Positions 1 through 9,759 of a stretch of DNA of 64,000 nt are shown here, piece by piece (positions within the stretch are counted from its first letter, which is position 1; every line of letters starts with the position of its first letter). The notes below the pieces were generated by a model. The model was not told the origin of the DNA. It made no database searches and was given only the letters and a program-made list of their open reading frames with translations. Source of the stretch: Pirellulaceae bacterium (lineage in GTDB: Bacteria; Planctomycetota; Planctomycetia; Pirellulales; Pirellulaceae); contig JAHDXO010000033.1 in NCBI GenBank assembly GCA_023382975.1, forward strand, positions 54,336 through 118,335, read 5' to 3'. Position numbers and translations under genes: made by a program.

Positions 1-310
1 GGATGATCGACCCTGCACGCGGTAGAGCCGCCATCGAAGGGGACGGGAGGCGTTTTCGGTCCACGACCAACGATCTAGACAATCGACCGCCCGAAAACGA
101 CTCACAACCTCGTGCCACGTCAACGCCAAACATCATCCGAGTCGAGGACAACTGCCAAAATGAACGTCGTTCCGTCCTCGCGTTCCTTCACTCGGTCGAA
201 ATTCATCCCACCCGCGCAACAAGCCCGATCTTTCATCCACCTTGCGTCCATTCGGGGACTTGACCATCATATCGCCTGAGGTTTGTCGCAGATCTGTCGC
301 GGAAGAAGTC
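1..310. other. Upstream region without a recognised gene
   Basis: A plus-strand frame is open from position 3 to 263, but its composition resembles no family, it has no visible ribosome-binding site, and it runs into the region just before the next gene. I see no convincing gene here. The stretch probably holds the promoter of the following gene. Confidence 0.4.
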
Positions 311-1975
311 ATGACCGAGCACTTTGATCCTTACCATCGTTGGCTAGGCATTCCGCCCAAGCATCAGCCGGCCGATCACTATCGGCTGCTCGGACTGGAA
401 CGATTCGAAGACGATGCCGAGGTAATCGTCGACGCGGCCGAACGTCAGATGACGCACGTGAGGCGGTACGCCTTGGGACCGCACCAGCTTCTCTCGCAAG
501 AGATTCTGAACGAATTGGCCGCCGCACAATCGTGCCTGCTGGATCCGGTCCAAAAGGCCCGATACGACGAAGATTTGCGTCAGCGTCAGATGGCGGCAAC
601 GCTCCGAACCATGTCGCCACCGCCTGCTTCTGTTCCGGCGATACCACAAGCCGTCACTACGCCTCCTGCGTCGAAGACGATCAAGCACACTTCCAATTTG
701 CATTCCCCCGTTCCCGAAATGGCGCCCGTTCTCCGCGATGGCGTTTCGTCGGGTCGTGCGCCCCGATTCGTTAGCTCCAAGAGCGTTCCCTCCGAGCAAT
801 CGTCAACGGTACGGCCACCAAGCTTGCTGGACCGACAGCTTGTTGTGTGGGCTCGCTCACAAACACCAGGACAACTGTCTACACTGCGTTTCTTGGCGGT
901 TGGTGTTTCGCTGGTGCTGGCACTCGCGGGCTTGTTGATCGCTCTCGGCTTGTCAAGCGGGACACTCACGGCGAAGAGGAACTTCTCCGGTCCAGCACAC
1001 ATCCGGGAAGACGCACGAATGGTTCGGACACTGGAGCATACTTCTTCAAGTCCTGCCCCAGTGGACGAAGATACTCGCGTCTACGTCACCCCGCCACCGA
1101 AGCGTAAGCCGCCGTCTTTGGCGGCGGCTCCTTTCGACGCAGCATATGCCAGGTCGCAGCAGGAGGCATGGTCGCGGTACCTGGGCCAACCGGTCGATGT
1201 GACCAACAGTATCGGGATGAAGCTGATCCTAATTCCGCCCGGCGAGTTCATGATGGGATCGTCCGAGCAGGAGGCGGATCGTGTCGACAACGAGCGGCAG
1301 CATCCGGTGCGACTTACGGAGCCGTATTATTTGGGCGTGCAGGAAGTGACTCAAGGTGAGTACGAGCGAGTCATGGGGACAAACCCAAGTTGGTTTTCTC
1401 GGACGGGACAGGGTGGTAACAAGGTCTCTGGCCGGGACACTCGCAGTTTTCCGGTGGAATCCGTGTCTTGGGAGGCAGCCGTGGAATTCTGCGTGAGGCT
1501 TTCCAGATTGGCTGCAGAGCAGAAACTGGGTCGCGTATATCGCTTGCCAACCGAAGCGGAGTGGGAGTATGCGTGCCGGGCGGGGACGACGACACCCTTC
1601 CATTTCGGTTCGCAATTGGACGGCCGGGAAGCAAACTGCAACGGAAATTATCCCTACGGCACGACAGTCACGGGGCCATTCTTGATGCGTGCGACGGCTG
1701 TGGGGCACTACGGGCCGAACGGTTTCGGCCTGTATGATATGCATGGGAACGTGTGGGAGTGGTGTCGGGATTGGTATGGCAACTACGCAACGAAACAGGT
1801 GGACGATCCCACAGGACCTGCATTAGGCGGGTATCGCGTGGTTCGTGGCGGCAGTTGGGACGTGTACGCCGCCTTCTGCCGCTCGGCTGTTCGGAACGGG
1901 TACGCGATGGATTTCCTGAGTCGTGATCTCGGGTTCCGCTTGGCTCTTAGACCGGTGGATCGCTCGGGTAACTGA
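311..1975 (+). CDS. J-like domain / transmembrane / SUMF1-fold fusion protein
   Basis: Protein of 554 aa. Residues 1-90 (FDPYHRWLGI..., then DPVQKARYDEDLR) match the J-like N-terminus common in planctomycete multidomain proteins, but no HPD tripeptide is visible, so DnaK stimulation is doubtful. A proline/serine-rich linker follows, then one membrane segment near residues 192-214, then a SUMF1/formylglycine-generating-enzyme fold from about residue 290 to the end (GMKLILIPPGEFMMG, LPTEAEWEYACRAG, GLYDMHGNVWEWC, RVVRGGSW, LGFRLAL). The paired catalytic cysteines of true formylglycine-generating enzymes (CHxSYC) are absent: the matching stretch reads DVYAAFCRSAVRN. It is therefore probably a binding or scaffold protein displayed outside the membrane. 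The ATG at 311 is preferred to an in-frame start at 242, because the J-like domain begins there. Confidence 0.8.
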   Translation: MTEHFDPYHRWLGIPPKHQPADHYRLLGLERFEDDAEVIVDAAERQMTHVRRYALGPHQLLSQEILNELAAAQSCLLDPVQKARYDEDLRQRQMAATLRTMSPPPASVPAIPQAVTTPPASKTIKHTSNLHSPVPEMAPVLRDGVSSGRAPRFVSSKSVPSEQSSTVRPPSLLDRQLVVWARSQTPGQLSTLRFLAVGVSLVLALAGLLIALGLSSGTLTAKRNFSGPAHIREDARMVRTLEHTSSSPAPVDEDTRVYVTPPPKRKPPSLAAAPFDAAYARSQQEAWSRYLGQPVDVTNSIGMKLILIPPGEFMMGSSEQEADRVDNERQHPVRLTEPYYLGVQEVTQGEYERVMGTNPSWFSRTGQGGNKVSGRDTRSFPVESVSWEAAVEFCVRLSRLAAEQKLGRVYRLPTEAEWEYACRAGTTTPFHFGSQLDGREANCNGNYPYGTTVTGPFLMRATAVGHYGPNGFGLYDMHGNVWEWCRDWYGNYATKQVDDPTGPALGGYRVVRGGSWDVYAAFCRSAVRNGYAMDFLSRDLGFRLALRPVDRSGN

Positions 1976-2230
1976 GTCAAATCCAGCATTTCCTAGCACA
2001 GGTTTCTCCGTCGCCGCCCCGGATGGTGCGACTCCCAACGATTAGGTTCTCGCGTTCGAACGGGATGCTCAAACAAACTGAATGGGTTCACCTGACTCGC
2101 TGGTGCGAATTCGTCTCGGAGTGCGAATCCGCATTTCCTTTGCGCGAATCGAGTAATCCTACGACGGGCGAGAACGGTGGACAGTCGGATGCTGGGCGGG
2201 TAGATTGCTGGCCGAGGGGAGTGATGAACG

Positions 2231-3346
2231 ATGATGGGCTGCCGTTTCAATCGCCGTGGTTTTCTGGCGTCGGCTGCGGCTGGCGCTGTGTTGAGCGGGT
2301 TGGGCAGTCGGGCGGCGGAGGACGATGCGGGCGAAGTCGCTTGGCTGGACGAGGTCCAGCGGCCGCCGCGGGAATTGCCGGACGACGCGCCCGTCTTGTC
2401 ATCTCTGTTGATGGACGACGCGGGACAGCCGATTACGACCTTGTCGGGTTGGCAAGCGAAACGCGAGCAGATCCGGCGTTGGTGGCTGGAATTCCTGGGA
2501 CCGTTGCGAGTCGGTGAAAAACCGGGAGTGGCGCCGCGCCATCGCGTCTTGGACGAGGACCGCGTCGAGGGCGTGCTTCGCCAGTTGATCGAGTACGAGA
2601 CCGAGCCGGGAATTTCGATCGAAGCGTACCTGCTGCGGCCGGCCGAGATCCGTCGGCCGTGTCCGGGAGTGATCGTCCTGCACTCGACGGTCTCGCATAC
2701 CATCCGCCAGCCCGCGGGAGTCGAAGGCAGTCCGGAAAAGGCGTTCGGGCTGCACTTGGCCCGACGGGGTTTTGCGGCGATCTGCCCTCGTTGTTTCCTG
2801 TGGACCAAGGATCTGTCGATCAGCTACCAGCAGCATGTCCACACGTTTCAGGCTCGGCACCCTGCGGCGCGCGGCATGGCCAAGATGCTGCACGACGCGC
2901 GGGTGAGCGTCGATCTGTTGGCGGCGCTGCCCGAGGTGGATGCCCGACGCATCGGGGCAGTGGGGCATTCGCTGGGCGCGAAGGAGGTATTGTACCTGGC
3001 CGCGTTGGACGAACGGATTCGGGCCGCGGTCAGCAGCGAAGGCGGCATCGGCACGCGTTTTTCAAATTGGGATGCGCCGTGGTATCTCGGCCCCGAGATC
3101 CGCCAACCAAGTTTCGTTCGCGAGCACCATGAGCTGCTGGCCTTGGCCGCGCCGCGCGCCTTTTTGCTGGTCGGCGGCGATTCGGCCGACGGCGACCGCA
3201 GTTGGCCGTTTGTCGCGTCGGCCCTGGAAGTCTACCGGCTGTACGGCAAGACGCCGCGGTTGGGATTATTCAACCATCGCCAAGGCCACGCGGTCCCGCC
3301 CGAAGCGGAACGCCGCATCGCCGATTGGATCGCGGCCTGCGTGTAG
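2231..3346 (+). CDS. Tat-exported alpha/beta hydrolase (dienelactone hydrolase / acetyl esterase type)
   Basis: Protein of 371 aa. The N-terminus has a twin-arginine signal (NRRGFLASAAAGAVLSGL, arginines 8-9), so export of the folded protein is expected. The rest is an alpha/beta hydrolase: the nucleophile elbow GHSLG at 245-249 gives Ser247, the acid is probably within GGDSADGD near 317, and His353 (QGHAVPP) is the likely base. Such planctomycete esterases usually remove ester groups from plant or algal polysaccharides, but the substrate cannot be read from the sequence. A GAGGGGAG ribosome site precedes ATG 2231. The gene converges with the DUF4838 gene, ending 20 bp from it. Confidence 0.82.
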   Translation: MMGCRFNRRGFLASAAAGAVLSGLGSRAAEDDAGEVAWLDEVQRPPRELPDDAPVLSSLLMDDAGQPITTLSGWQAKREQIRRWWLEFLGPLRVGEKPGVAPRHRVLDEDRVEGVLRQLIEYETEPGISIEAYLLRPAEIRRPCPGVIVLHSTVSHTIRQPAGVEGSPEKAFGLHLARRGFAAICPRCFLWTKDLSISYQQHVHTFQARHPAARGMAKMLHDARVSVDLLAALPEVDARRIGAVGHSLGAKEVLYLAALDERIRAAVSSEGGIGTRFSNWDAPWYLGPEIRQPSFVREHHELLALAAPRAFLLVGGDSADGDRSWPFVASALEVYRLYGKTPRLGLFNHRQGHAVPPEAERRIADWIAACV

Positions 3347-3365
3347 GGCTCAAGCGTCGGTTCGA

Positions 3366-5609
3366 CTACTCCGCTGCGATCAGCACGACACGGTCGACCA
3401 GAATGGCATCCAATTCGGGACGGTGTCCGTGCGCGAACCAGAAGTACGCGCCGGGCACGAAGTCCACGACGCCCAGATCGATCCAGCGAAATCCCGGGTC
3501 GAACGAGCCGTCGTCGGTCGCGAAGTTTTTGACGTCCAGAGTCATGCTCGCCAACGACTTCTTGCCCTGCGAGTCGTAGACGCCCCACGAGCCGAGCCTG
3601 CCTTCCTTGACGCTCCCTTCGCAGCGCAGCGAGGCGAGCAGACGGTACTTGCCGCGTACCGGCGGCGTGAAGTTGGTGTTCCAGTCGACTTTCGTGCCCA
3701 TGCGGACGCTCTTGCCGTTCCAGCCATGCGAGTCGTCGATGATCGTCGCCGCGTTGTTGTAGTTGTTGAACGACAGGGCGTCGAACACGACCCAGGAGTC
3801 CGCGGGAACGCCTCGGCAGATCTCCGGCGGGTTCTTCTGCGCCAGAAAGCCCGCTTTCATGCCTTCCAAATACTGCCCGAAAGTCGCTTCCTGCGAGATC
3901 ACCGCGGCTTTGGTCTTGAATCGCTGGCACAATTGGGCGAACTCGTCGGCTGCCTGCAGCGGGTCCTTCGGACCGAGGAATGGCTGCTTTGTTTCTCGCG
4001 CTTCGCAACGCAGCGGATAGTAGCGGCTGAGCCAGACGTGGTCGACGCCCATCTTGGACTTCCGCAGCCGCCGCAGTTCGTCCGAATCGGGGCCATAGAC
4101 GTTGGTCGCCGTCTGGACGGCCTTGTTCATGATCTCGGTGACTTGGTTGAGTGTCGCCAGATCGATCCATTTTGCCGAATTCATGCCGAAGCAGCCGAGG
4201 TAGATTTCTTCCTTCTCCGCACGGGCGATCAGGACATCCCAGTACTGCTGGATCAGCGGCGCGACCGCTTCGCCGTAGTAGCCACACACGAACTCGTCGA
4301 TCAGCGATTTGTCGTCCAGATCCGGCTCCCACATCAAACGCAACAGCAGCCAGTTTTTCAGCTCGCAGAAGTCGTCGCCTTCGCCTTCTTCGAACAGGCC
4401 GATGGCCCCGTGCTTGACGAAGTAGCGAACGTTGGGCGCCAACACTCGCAGGTTCGGATGCGGTCCCAGGTAGTCGTTGTAGTTGGTCGTATAGTCCCAA
4501 ACAAATAGGTGTTTGGCCAACTTGCTCCAACCTTCCATGTCCTCCGCAAACTTCTGGTTTTGCTGGCCGTCCAGCGGTTGGATGTAGGAACATTCGATCG
4601 TACACAAGCGGATCAGCACGTTGTCTCGCGGCTTGATGGTCTTGGGTGGCTTGCGGGTGTACTGGTAGGCGAGCGTTTCGACCAGGACATCCGGAAACTC
4701 CGTCTCGACCGCCTCGGCAACCTTGTTCAGCATCACCAGCAGTGTGCCCGCGTGGCTTTCTTCCGCGTCATCGACCGCCTTGCACTTCGGGCAGGTGCAG
4801 AATCCGTGCCAGTCGTTTTGGGACACGTCGATGATCTTCGCGTCGGGGTTCTTTCGCAGCGTTTCCAACACGTTATCGATCAACTGCCGAGTCATCTCGT
4901 CGTTGGTCAGGCACAGTTGAGCACGTTCGTGCTGACGCTTGCCGTCGATTTCCGAGTACCAGTCCGGATGAGCGTCGAAGTACTTTTCCGGCGGCAGATA
5001 CTTGTAAAACGAGTGGACAAAGTTGATGATTCGCACCGCGCCGCCGTATTCCGGGGTCAGGAATCCATTGCCCTTCATGCGAGCCGAGAAGACAGTCGGC
5101 TGCGCATCGCGGTGGTACATTTCGCGCGAAATCAATTGCGGCGCGTAGGAAACGTACAGATCGTCCGCGACGGCCAGCGTCGGTCTTTTGGGAACGAACG
5201 TGTCGACGGGCGTCCACCAACGGATGCCGACGACGTCCTGCAGGAACGAATAGACGGCGTACAGGCAGCCGCGTTTCGGATGTCCCGCGAGGATCAAATT
5301 GCTTCCGTCCACCTGGATCAGGATCTCGTCGAACTTGTATTCCTTCTTCGGCGCCTTCGCCGTATTGCCGACGAAGATCAACGACGAGCCGTCGGCGGGG
5401 ACGTCTCGTTCGGCAATCGTCGGGAAGTCCGCGCCGGTCACAAGTTTCAAATGCTCTGCCAGCTCGCGGGCGGCCGTCTTCTCAACGATCGCCGGCTCGT
5501 CGGGCAGCACGATCTTCCAGCCGGTTGCGCCCTCGTTGGCTAGTTCGGCGGCATTCCCATACGCTTGCAGAAAGATCAGGCAGGATAGAAAGAGCAGGGT
5601 GGTCTTCAT
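3366..5609 (-). CDS. Secreted DUF4838 (glycosidase-like) protein
   Basis: Protein of 747 aa beginning with a Sec signal peptide (MKTTLLFLSCLIFLQAYGNA). About 100 residues follow that resemble the small N-terminal domain of alpha-glucuronidases and GH20 enzymes (PAIVEKTAARELAEHLKLVTG). The core is DUF4838, with NDWHGFCTCPKCK, LIRLCTIECSYIQPL, FVWDYTTNYNDYLGPHPN and GLFEEGEGDDFCELKNWLL. The C-terminal 180 residues look like a carbohydrate-binding beta-sandwich. DUF4838 is placed among TIM-barrel glycosidase-like folds, but its activity is not established. The start at 5609 is chosen over the longer frame to 5783 because it has GGGGAG upstream and begins at the signal peptide. Confidence 0.82.
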   Translation of the reverse strand: MKTTLLFLSCLIFLQAYGNAAELANEGATGWKIVLPDEPAIVEKTAARELAEHLKLVTGADFPTIAERDVPADGSSLIFVGNTAKAPKKEYKFDEILIQVDGSNLILAGHPKRGCLYAVYSFLQDVVGIRWWTPVDTFVPKRPTLAVADDLYVSYAPQLISREMYHRDAQPTVFSARMKGNGFLTPEYGGAVRIINFVHSFYKYLPPEKYFDAHPDWYSEIDGKRQHERAQLCLTNDEMTRQLIDNVLETLRKNPDAKIIDVSQNDWHGFCTCPKCKAVDDAEESHAGTLLVMLNKVAEAVETEFPDVLVETLAYQYTRKPPKTIKPRDNVLIRLCTIECSYIQPLDGQQNQKFAEDMEGWSKLAKHLFVWDYTTNYNDYLGPHPNLRVLAPNVRYFVKHGAIGLFEEGEGDDFCELKNWLLLRLMWEPDLDDKSLIDEFVCGYYGEAVAPLIQQYWDVLIARAEKEEIYLGCFGMNSAKWIDLATLNQVTEIMNKAVQTATNVYGPDSDELRRLRKSKMGVDHVWLSRYYPLRCEARETKQPFLGPKDPLQAADEFAQLCQRFKTKAAVISQEATFGQYLEGMKAGFLAQKNPPEICRGVPADSWVVFDALSFNNYNNAATIIDDSHGWNGKSVRMGTKVDWNTNFTPPVRGKYRLLASLRCEGSVKEGRLGSWGVYDSQGKKSLASMTLDVKNFATDDGSFDPGFRWIDLGVVDFVPGAYFWFAHGHRPELDAILVDRVVLIAAE

Positions 5610-5809
5610 GGCTCTCCCCGATGGCTGCGACTTGCCAGTTGTAGGTTGCGAGACGAAAATGCCAAACAGCGCCATCATTACGTATTCCGCACGGGTCGTC
5701 GAGATCCCGCTGAGAAGATCGATAAGTCGGCGGGCGAACGCGTGAGCAGAGTCATCGAGCGTCGGCACACAATCCACCTTCATCTCTGACCTCGGGAACA
5801 GCAGGCACC

Positions 5810-6316
5810 ATGCAAAGCAAAGCCGCGACCGTCGAACAGTATCTGGCCGAATTGCCCGTTGATCGTCGCGAGGCGGTGCAGGCGGTTCGCCAGACGATCC
5901 TCAAGAACTTGCCCAAGGGCTGCCAGGAAGGGATGCAATACGGGATGATCGGCTACTTCCTGCCGCACAGCGTCTACCCGCCTGGTTACCATTGCGATCC
6001 AACCCAACCGCTTCCGTTCGCCTACCTGGCATCGCAGAAGAACTACATCTCGGTGTACCTGGGCTGCGTCTACGCCGATCCGGAGCACGAGGCGTGGTTT
6101 CGCGAGGCATGGGCCAAGACCGGCAAGAAGCTGGACATGGGCAAATCGTGCGTGCGTTTCAAGAAGCTTGACGACGTGCCGCTGAACGTCATCGGCCAAG
6201 CGATCAAACGCGTGTCCGTCAAGAAGTTCATCGAGCGTTACGAATCGGCGATCAAGGCGAGCGTCACGGCTCGCCCCAGCGCCCGCAAGAAGACGAAACC
6301 TGATGGCCAGAGGTGA
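5810..6316 (+). CDS. DUF1801 (YdhG-like) small cytoplasmic protein
   Basis: Protein of 168 aa with the DUF1801 pattern: YLAELPVDRREAVQAVRQTILKN, EGMQYGMIGYFLP, PLPFAYLASQKNYISVYLGC, KLDMGKSCVRFKKLDDVPLNVI. The family has a frataxin-like alpha/beta fold and is sometimes linked to iron or to general stress, but no reaction is proven. The C-terminus is a lysine-rich tail (ARKKTKPDGQR). The gene is monocistronic and divergent from the DUF4838 gene, which starts at 5609. The roughly 200 bp between them must hold both promoters. Confidence 0.85.
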   Translation: MQSKAATVEQYLAELPVDRREAVQAVRQTILKNLPKGCQEGMQYGMIGYFLPHSVYPPGYHCDPTQPLPFAYLASQKNYISVYLGCVYADPEHEAWFREAWAKTGKKLDMGKSCVRFKKLDDVPLNVIGQAIKRVSVKKFIERYESAIKASVTARPSARKKTKPDGQR

Positions 6317-6515
6317 CGAGCGGCGCCATCGGAGTCAATGCTGGCAGTTTGACGCGCAACGGTCCGTCAGGGCGGCCGAGATTCGTTGATCGACCGCATC
6401 ACGGCTACCTATTCGTTGTCACTTATGCGATACTCGTTTCAAGTCCGTTCACGGCCATTGACATTTCCGTTCGCGGCCGTCGGCGATGATCCGCCAGTAC
6501 CAAAAGGGTCGAGGT

Positions 6516-9500
6516 ATGAATCGACATTGTGGTCGCTTGTTTCTCCCGCTGTTGCTGGTTGCCGGGCCGATTGCCCAGGCTCAGGAGCAACGCCCTGCCG
6601 CGGATCTTGACCAAGTTTACGCGGCCGAAATTCGGCCATTGATCGAGCATTACTGCGGCCAGTGCCATACGGGCGCACTAGCGGAGGCAGATCTCGATCT
6701 CTCGGTTTTCAGGTCGGCCGAGGATGTCCGCAAGCAGGTCAAGAGTTGGTTGATGATCCGGCGCATTCTGCTGAACGAACAGATGCCTCCCGAGGGTTCG
6801 CCGCAACCGACCGACATGGAACTGGCCCGACTGCAGGCGTGGGTTCGCGATTTCTTGGCACGGGAAGCGGAGTCGGGCGCCGGAGATCCCGGTCCGATTG
6901 TGCTACGCAGGCTGAGCAATGCGGAATACACGTACGCCATTCATGACTTGACCGGCGTCGACACGCTTGAACCGACGGAGGAGTTTCCGATCGACGGCGC
7001 GGCGGGCGAAGGGTTCACAAATGTCGGCAGCGGTCAAGGGATGTCGCCGGCGCTGATCCAGAAGTATCTGGATGCCGCGAAAGGCGTCGCCGAGCACGCA
7101 GTGCTGCTGCCCGATGGTATCCGTTTTTCGCCCTCGACAACGCGTCGCGATCAGACCGACCAGTGCTTGGCTCGAATTCAATCGTTCTACCGTAGGTTCA
7201 CGGCCGATGGGGGCGGCACCGCGGTCAACCTGCAGGGGATCAGATTCGAGACAAATCAAGGAGGGTTGCTGCCGGTTGGCGAGTATCTCGCGGCCACCCT
7301 TGCGCACCGGGACGCCTTGCTCAGCGGGCGAGGAACGATTGAGCAAGTCGCTGCCGAATGCGGCTTGAATGCCCGTTACTTGGCGTTGCTCTGGAAGGCG
7401 TTGACGCGCGACGACGCATCGCGGTCGATTCTGCTGGATGCCTTCCGTGAGCGGTGGCGTGGTGCCGGTCCGGACGATTTGGGGAAGCTGACCGCCGAGA
7501 TCGAGAGGACGCAGAAGGCGTTGTGGAAATTCAACTCGATCGGCCAGTTTGGTCGCGAGGGAGGACCAACTCGCTGGATGGAAGCGGTCGCGCCGATCGT
7601 GACGAGCCAGGAATTGCGGCTTCCGCTGCCGGATGTGCCGCCCGGTTCGGACGTGGTAATCACCTTGGCGGCCCATGATCTGGACGATGGTAACGAACAC
7701 GATTTCGTCGTCTGGCAGCGCCCTCGGATCGAATTCAAGTCGGACGGCACGGGTTCGGCAAATCCGCCCGTATGGCTGCGCGACGTTCGGCAGATTGCCG
7801 GCCAGGTGGATCGGACGATCGAGACGGAATCGTCGGCGCGCGATTCGTCCTTTGGACTTGCGCCGAATGCGTTCGGAACGCATCCGGACGGCTCGCCGAT
7901 CGCTCCGACCGATCTGTGCGTGCGAGCGCCGCAGAGGCTGGAAATCCATCTGCCGCGCGACCTGGCGGCTGGCGGCGAGTTTGTCGCTACGGCCGCGCTG
8001 CATGGTGGATCGGGCACGAACGGGAGCGTTCAGCTTCAGGTGCAGGCGACCAAGCTGGACGCCCATTCCGTCTCGGGGGCGCTGCCGATCCTGGTCCACG
8101 ATGCGCCGGAGCCACGGCAGCGTGTGGAGGCCGCGATGGACGAGTACCGCGCGCTGTTCCCGCTCGCCCTCTGCTACGCCAGAATCGTGCCAGTGGACGA
8201 GGTGGTCACGTTGACGCTGTATTATCGCGAGGACGATCACCTGAAACGCCTGATGTTGGATGATGCCCAAGCGGCAGAACTCGACCGTCTGTGGGACAAA
8301 CTGTACTGGATCAGCGAGGAGCCGCTGCAGTTGGTCGTGGCGTTGGAGCAGATCACGGAATTTGCCACCCAGGACCGGCCGGATCTGGTCAAGGCGTTTG
8401 CCCCGTTGCGTGAACCCATCCAACGGCGGGCGGAGGCGTTCCAGCAGCGATTGGCGGCCAGTGAACCAGAGCACGTCCAGGCAATCGTGGAATTTGCCCA
8501 GCGCGCGTGGCGCCGGCCGCTGACCGAAGACGAACGGCAGGGACTGCGACGCATGTACCAACGATTGCGTGACGAGCAGATCCCGCACGCGGACGCGATC
8601 CGGCTGACCCTGGCCCGAGTGCTGACATCGCCGGCCTTCCTTTACAAGCTGGAACAGCCGGGCTCGGGAAGCGAATCGCACGCCGTCAGCGATCGGGAAC
8701 TGGCCAGCCGGCTGAGTTTCTTCCTCTGGTCGTCCGTGCCGGACGATCCGCTGTGGGCGGCTGCGGAATCGGGGCGTCTGAGCGATGACGCCGAGCGACG
8801 GATGCAGACGCATCGCATGTTGAACGACCCACGCGCCAGGCGACTGGCGGTCGAGTTCGCATGTCAATGGTTGCACTTGCGCGGCTTTGACCGCAACGAC
8901 GACAAGAATGAATCGCTCTTCCCCGAATTCGCGGCACTGCGCGGCGATATGTACGAAGAGACGGTTCGATTCTTCGAAGACATGTTCCGCAACGACGGTT
9001 CGATTCTCGACATTCTGGACGCCGATCACACGTTTCTGAACGAACTGCTGGCGCGCCACTACGGCATCGTTCGTGTCGCGGGCAGCGACTGGCGCCGCGT
9101 GGATGGCCTTCGTGCCGAGGGACGTGGAGGAGTTCTGGGCATGGCGACGTATTTGGCCAGCCAATCGGGCGCGTCGCGAACCAGTCCCATCCTGCGCGGC
9201 AACTGGGTGTACGAGACGCTGCTGGGCGAACGTCTTCCGCGCCCCCCGGCCGGTGTGCCGCAATTGCCCGAGGCGTTGCCCCGCGGCCTGACGGCTCGCG
9301 AACTGATCGAAAGGCACACCTCGGAGGCCGCTTGCGCCAAGTGCCATGCCAAGATCGATCCCTACGGATTCGCTCTGGAACAGTACGACGCCATCGGCCG
9401 GCTCGTGCCTGACCCGGTCGATACGAAGACGACGCTGCCCGATGGCCGGTCGATCGAAGGGATCGACGGACTGCGCGCGTACTTGAGCACCGACCGCCGC

Positions 9501-9701
9501 GAAGACTTCGTCCGGCAATTCTGTCGCAAGCTGCTGGGGTACGCATTGGGACGGGAAGTGCAGCTTTCGGACGAGCCGTTGTTGGCCGAGATGCAGCGCC
9601 AGCTTCGGGCAAATGGCTATCGTTTTCGGGTGGCGGTCGAGGTGGTGGTCAGCAGTCCTCAATTCCGCAACATCCGCGGTCGAGCATTCGGCGACGAATA
9701 A
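6516..9701 (+). CDS. Planctomycete cytochrome-like DUF1587/DUF1592/DUF1588/DUF1585 protein
   Basis: Protein of 1061 aa with a signal peptide (MNRHCGRLFLPLLLVAGPIAQAQ). Near the N-terminus is a class I haem-binding motif, C47GQCH51. The DUF1587 segment follows (LRRLSNAEYTYAIHDLTGVD), then carbohydrate-binding-like beta domains, DUF1592/1595 (RAWRRPLTEDERQGLRRMY, ASRLSFFLWSSVPDDPLW), DUF1588 with a second haem-like motif C940AKCH944 (CHAKIDPYGFALEQYD), and DUF1585 (KLLGYALGREVQLSDEPLL). These proteins are almost confined to planctomycetes and related bacteria. Extracellular electron transfer linked to polymer oxidation is proposed but not shown. ATG 6516 is preceded by GGGTCGAGGT. It forms a two-gene unit with the DUF1552 gene, 58 bp downstream. 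Confidence 0.88.
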   Translation: MNRHCGRLFLPLLLVAGPIAQAQEQRPAADLDQVYAAEIRPLIEHYCGQCHTGALAEADLDLSVFRSAEDVRKQVKSWLMIRRILLNEQMPPEGSPQPTDMELARLQAWVRDFLAREAESGAGDPGPIVLRRLSNAEYTYAIHDLTGVDTLEPTEEFPIDGAAGEGFTNVGSGQGMSPALIQKYLDAAKGVAEHAVLLPDGIRFSPSTTRRDQTDQCLARIQSFYRRFTADGGGTAVNLQGIRFETNQGGLLPVGEYLAATLAHRDALLSGRGTIEQVAAECGLNARYLALLWKALTRDDASRSILLDAFRERWRGAGPDDLGKLTAEIERTQKALWKFNSIGQFGREGGPTRWMEAVAPIVTSQELRLPLPDVPPGSDVVITLAAHDLDDGNEHDFVVWQRPRIEFKSDGTGSANPPVWLRDVRQIAGQVDRTIETESSARDSSFGLAPNAFGTHPDGSPIAPTDLCVRAPQRLEIHLPRDLAAGGEFVATAALHGGSGTNGSVQLQVQATKLDAHSVSGALPILVHDAPEPRQRVEAAMDEYRALFPLALCYARIVPVDEVVTLTLYYREDDHLKRLMLDDAQAAELDRLWDKLYWISEEPLQLVVALEQITEFATQDRPDLVKAFAPLREPIQRRAEAFQQRLAASEPEHVQAIVEFAQRAWRRPLTEDERQGLRRMYQRLRDEQIPHADAIRLTLARVLTSPAFLYKLEQPGSGSESHAVSDRELASRLSFFLWSSVPDDPLWAAAESGRLSDDAERRMQTHRMLNDPRARRLAVEFACQWLHLRGFDRNDDKNESLFPEFAALRGDMYEETVRFFEDMFRNDGSILDILDADHTFLNELLARHYGIVRVAGSDWRRVDGLRAEGRGGVLGMATYLASQSGASRTSPILRGNWVYETLLGERLPRPPAGVPQLPEALPRGLTARELIERHTSEAACAKCHAKIDPYGFALEQYDAIGRLVPDPVDTKTTLPDGRSIEGIDGLRAYLSTDRREDFVRQFCRKLLGYALGREVQLSDEPLLAEMQRQLRANGYRFRVAVEVVVSSPQFRNIRGRAFGDE

Positions 9702-9759
9702 CGTTTCCCCTGACAGGAGTTCCTTAGAAAAACGACCTGCAACTCTCGGAGATATTGGC

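Noticed and set aside
3..263. Small plus-strand frame at the window start
   Set aside because: No family likeness, no ribosome site, and it runs into the next gene's upstream region.
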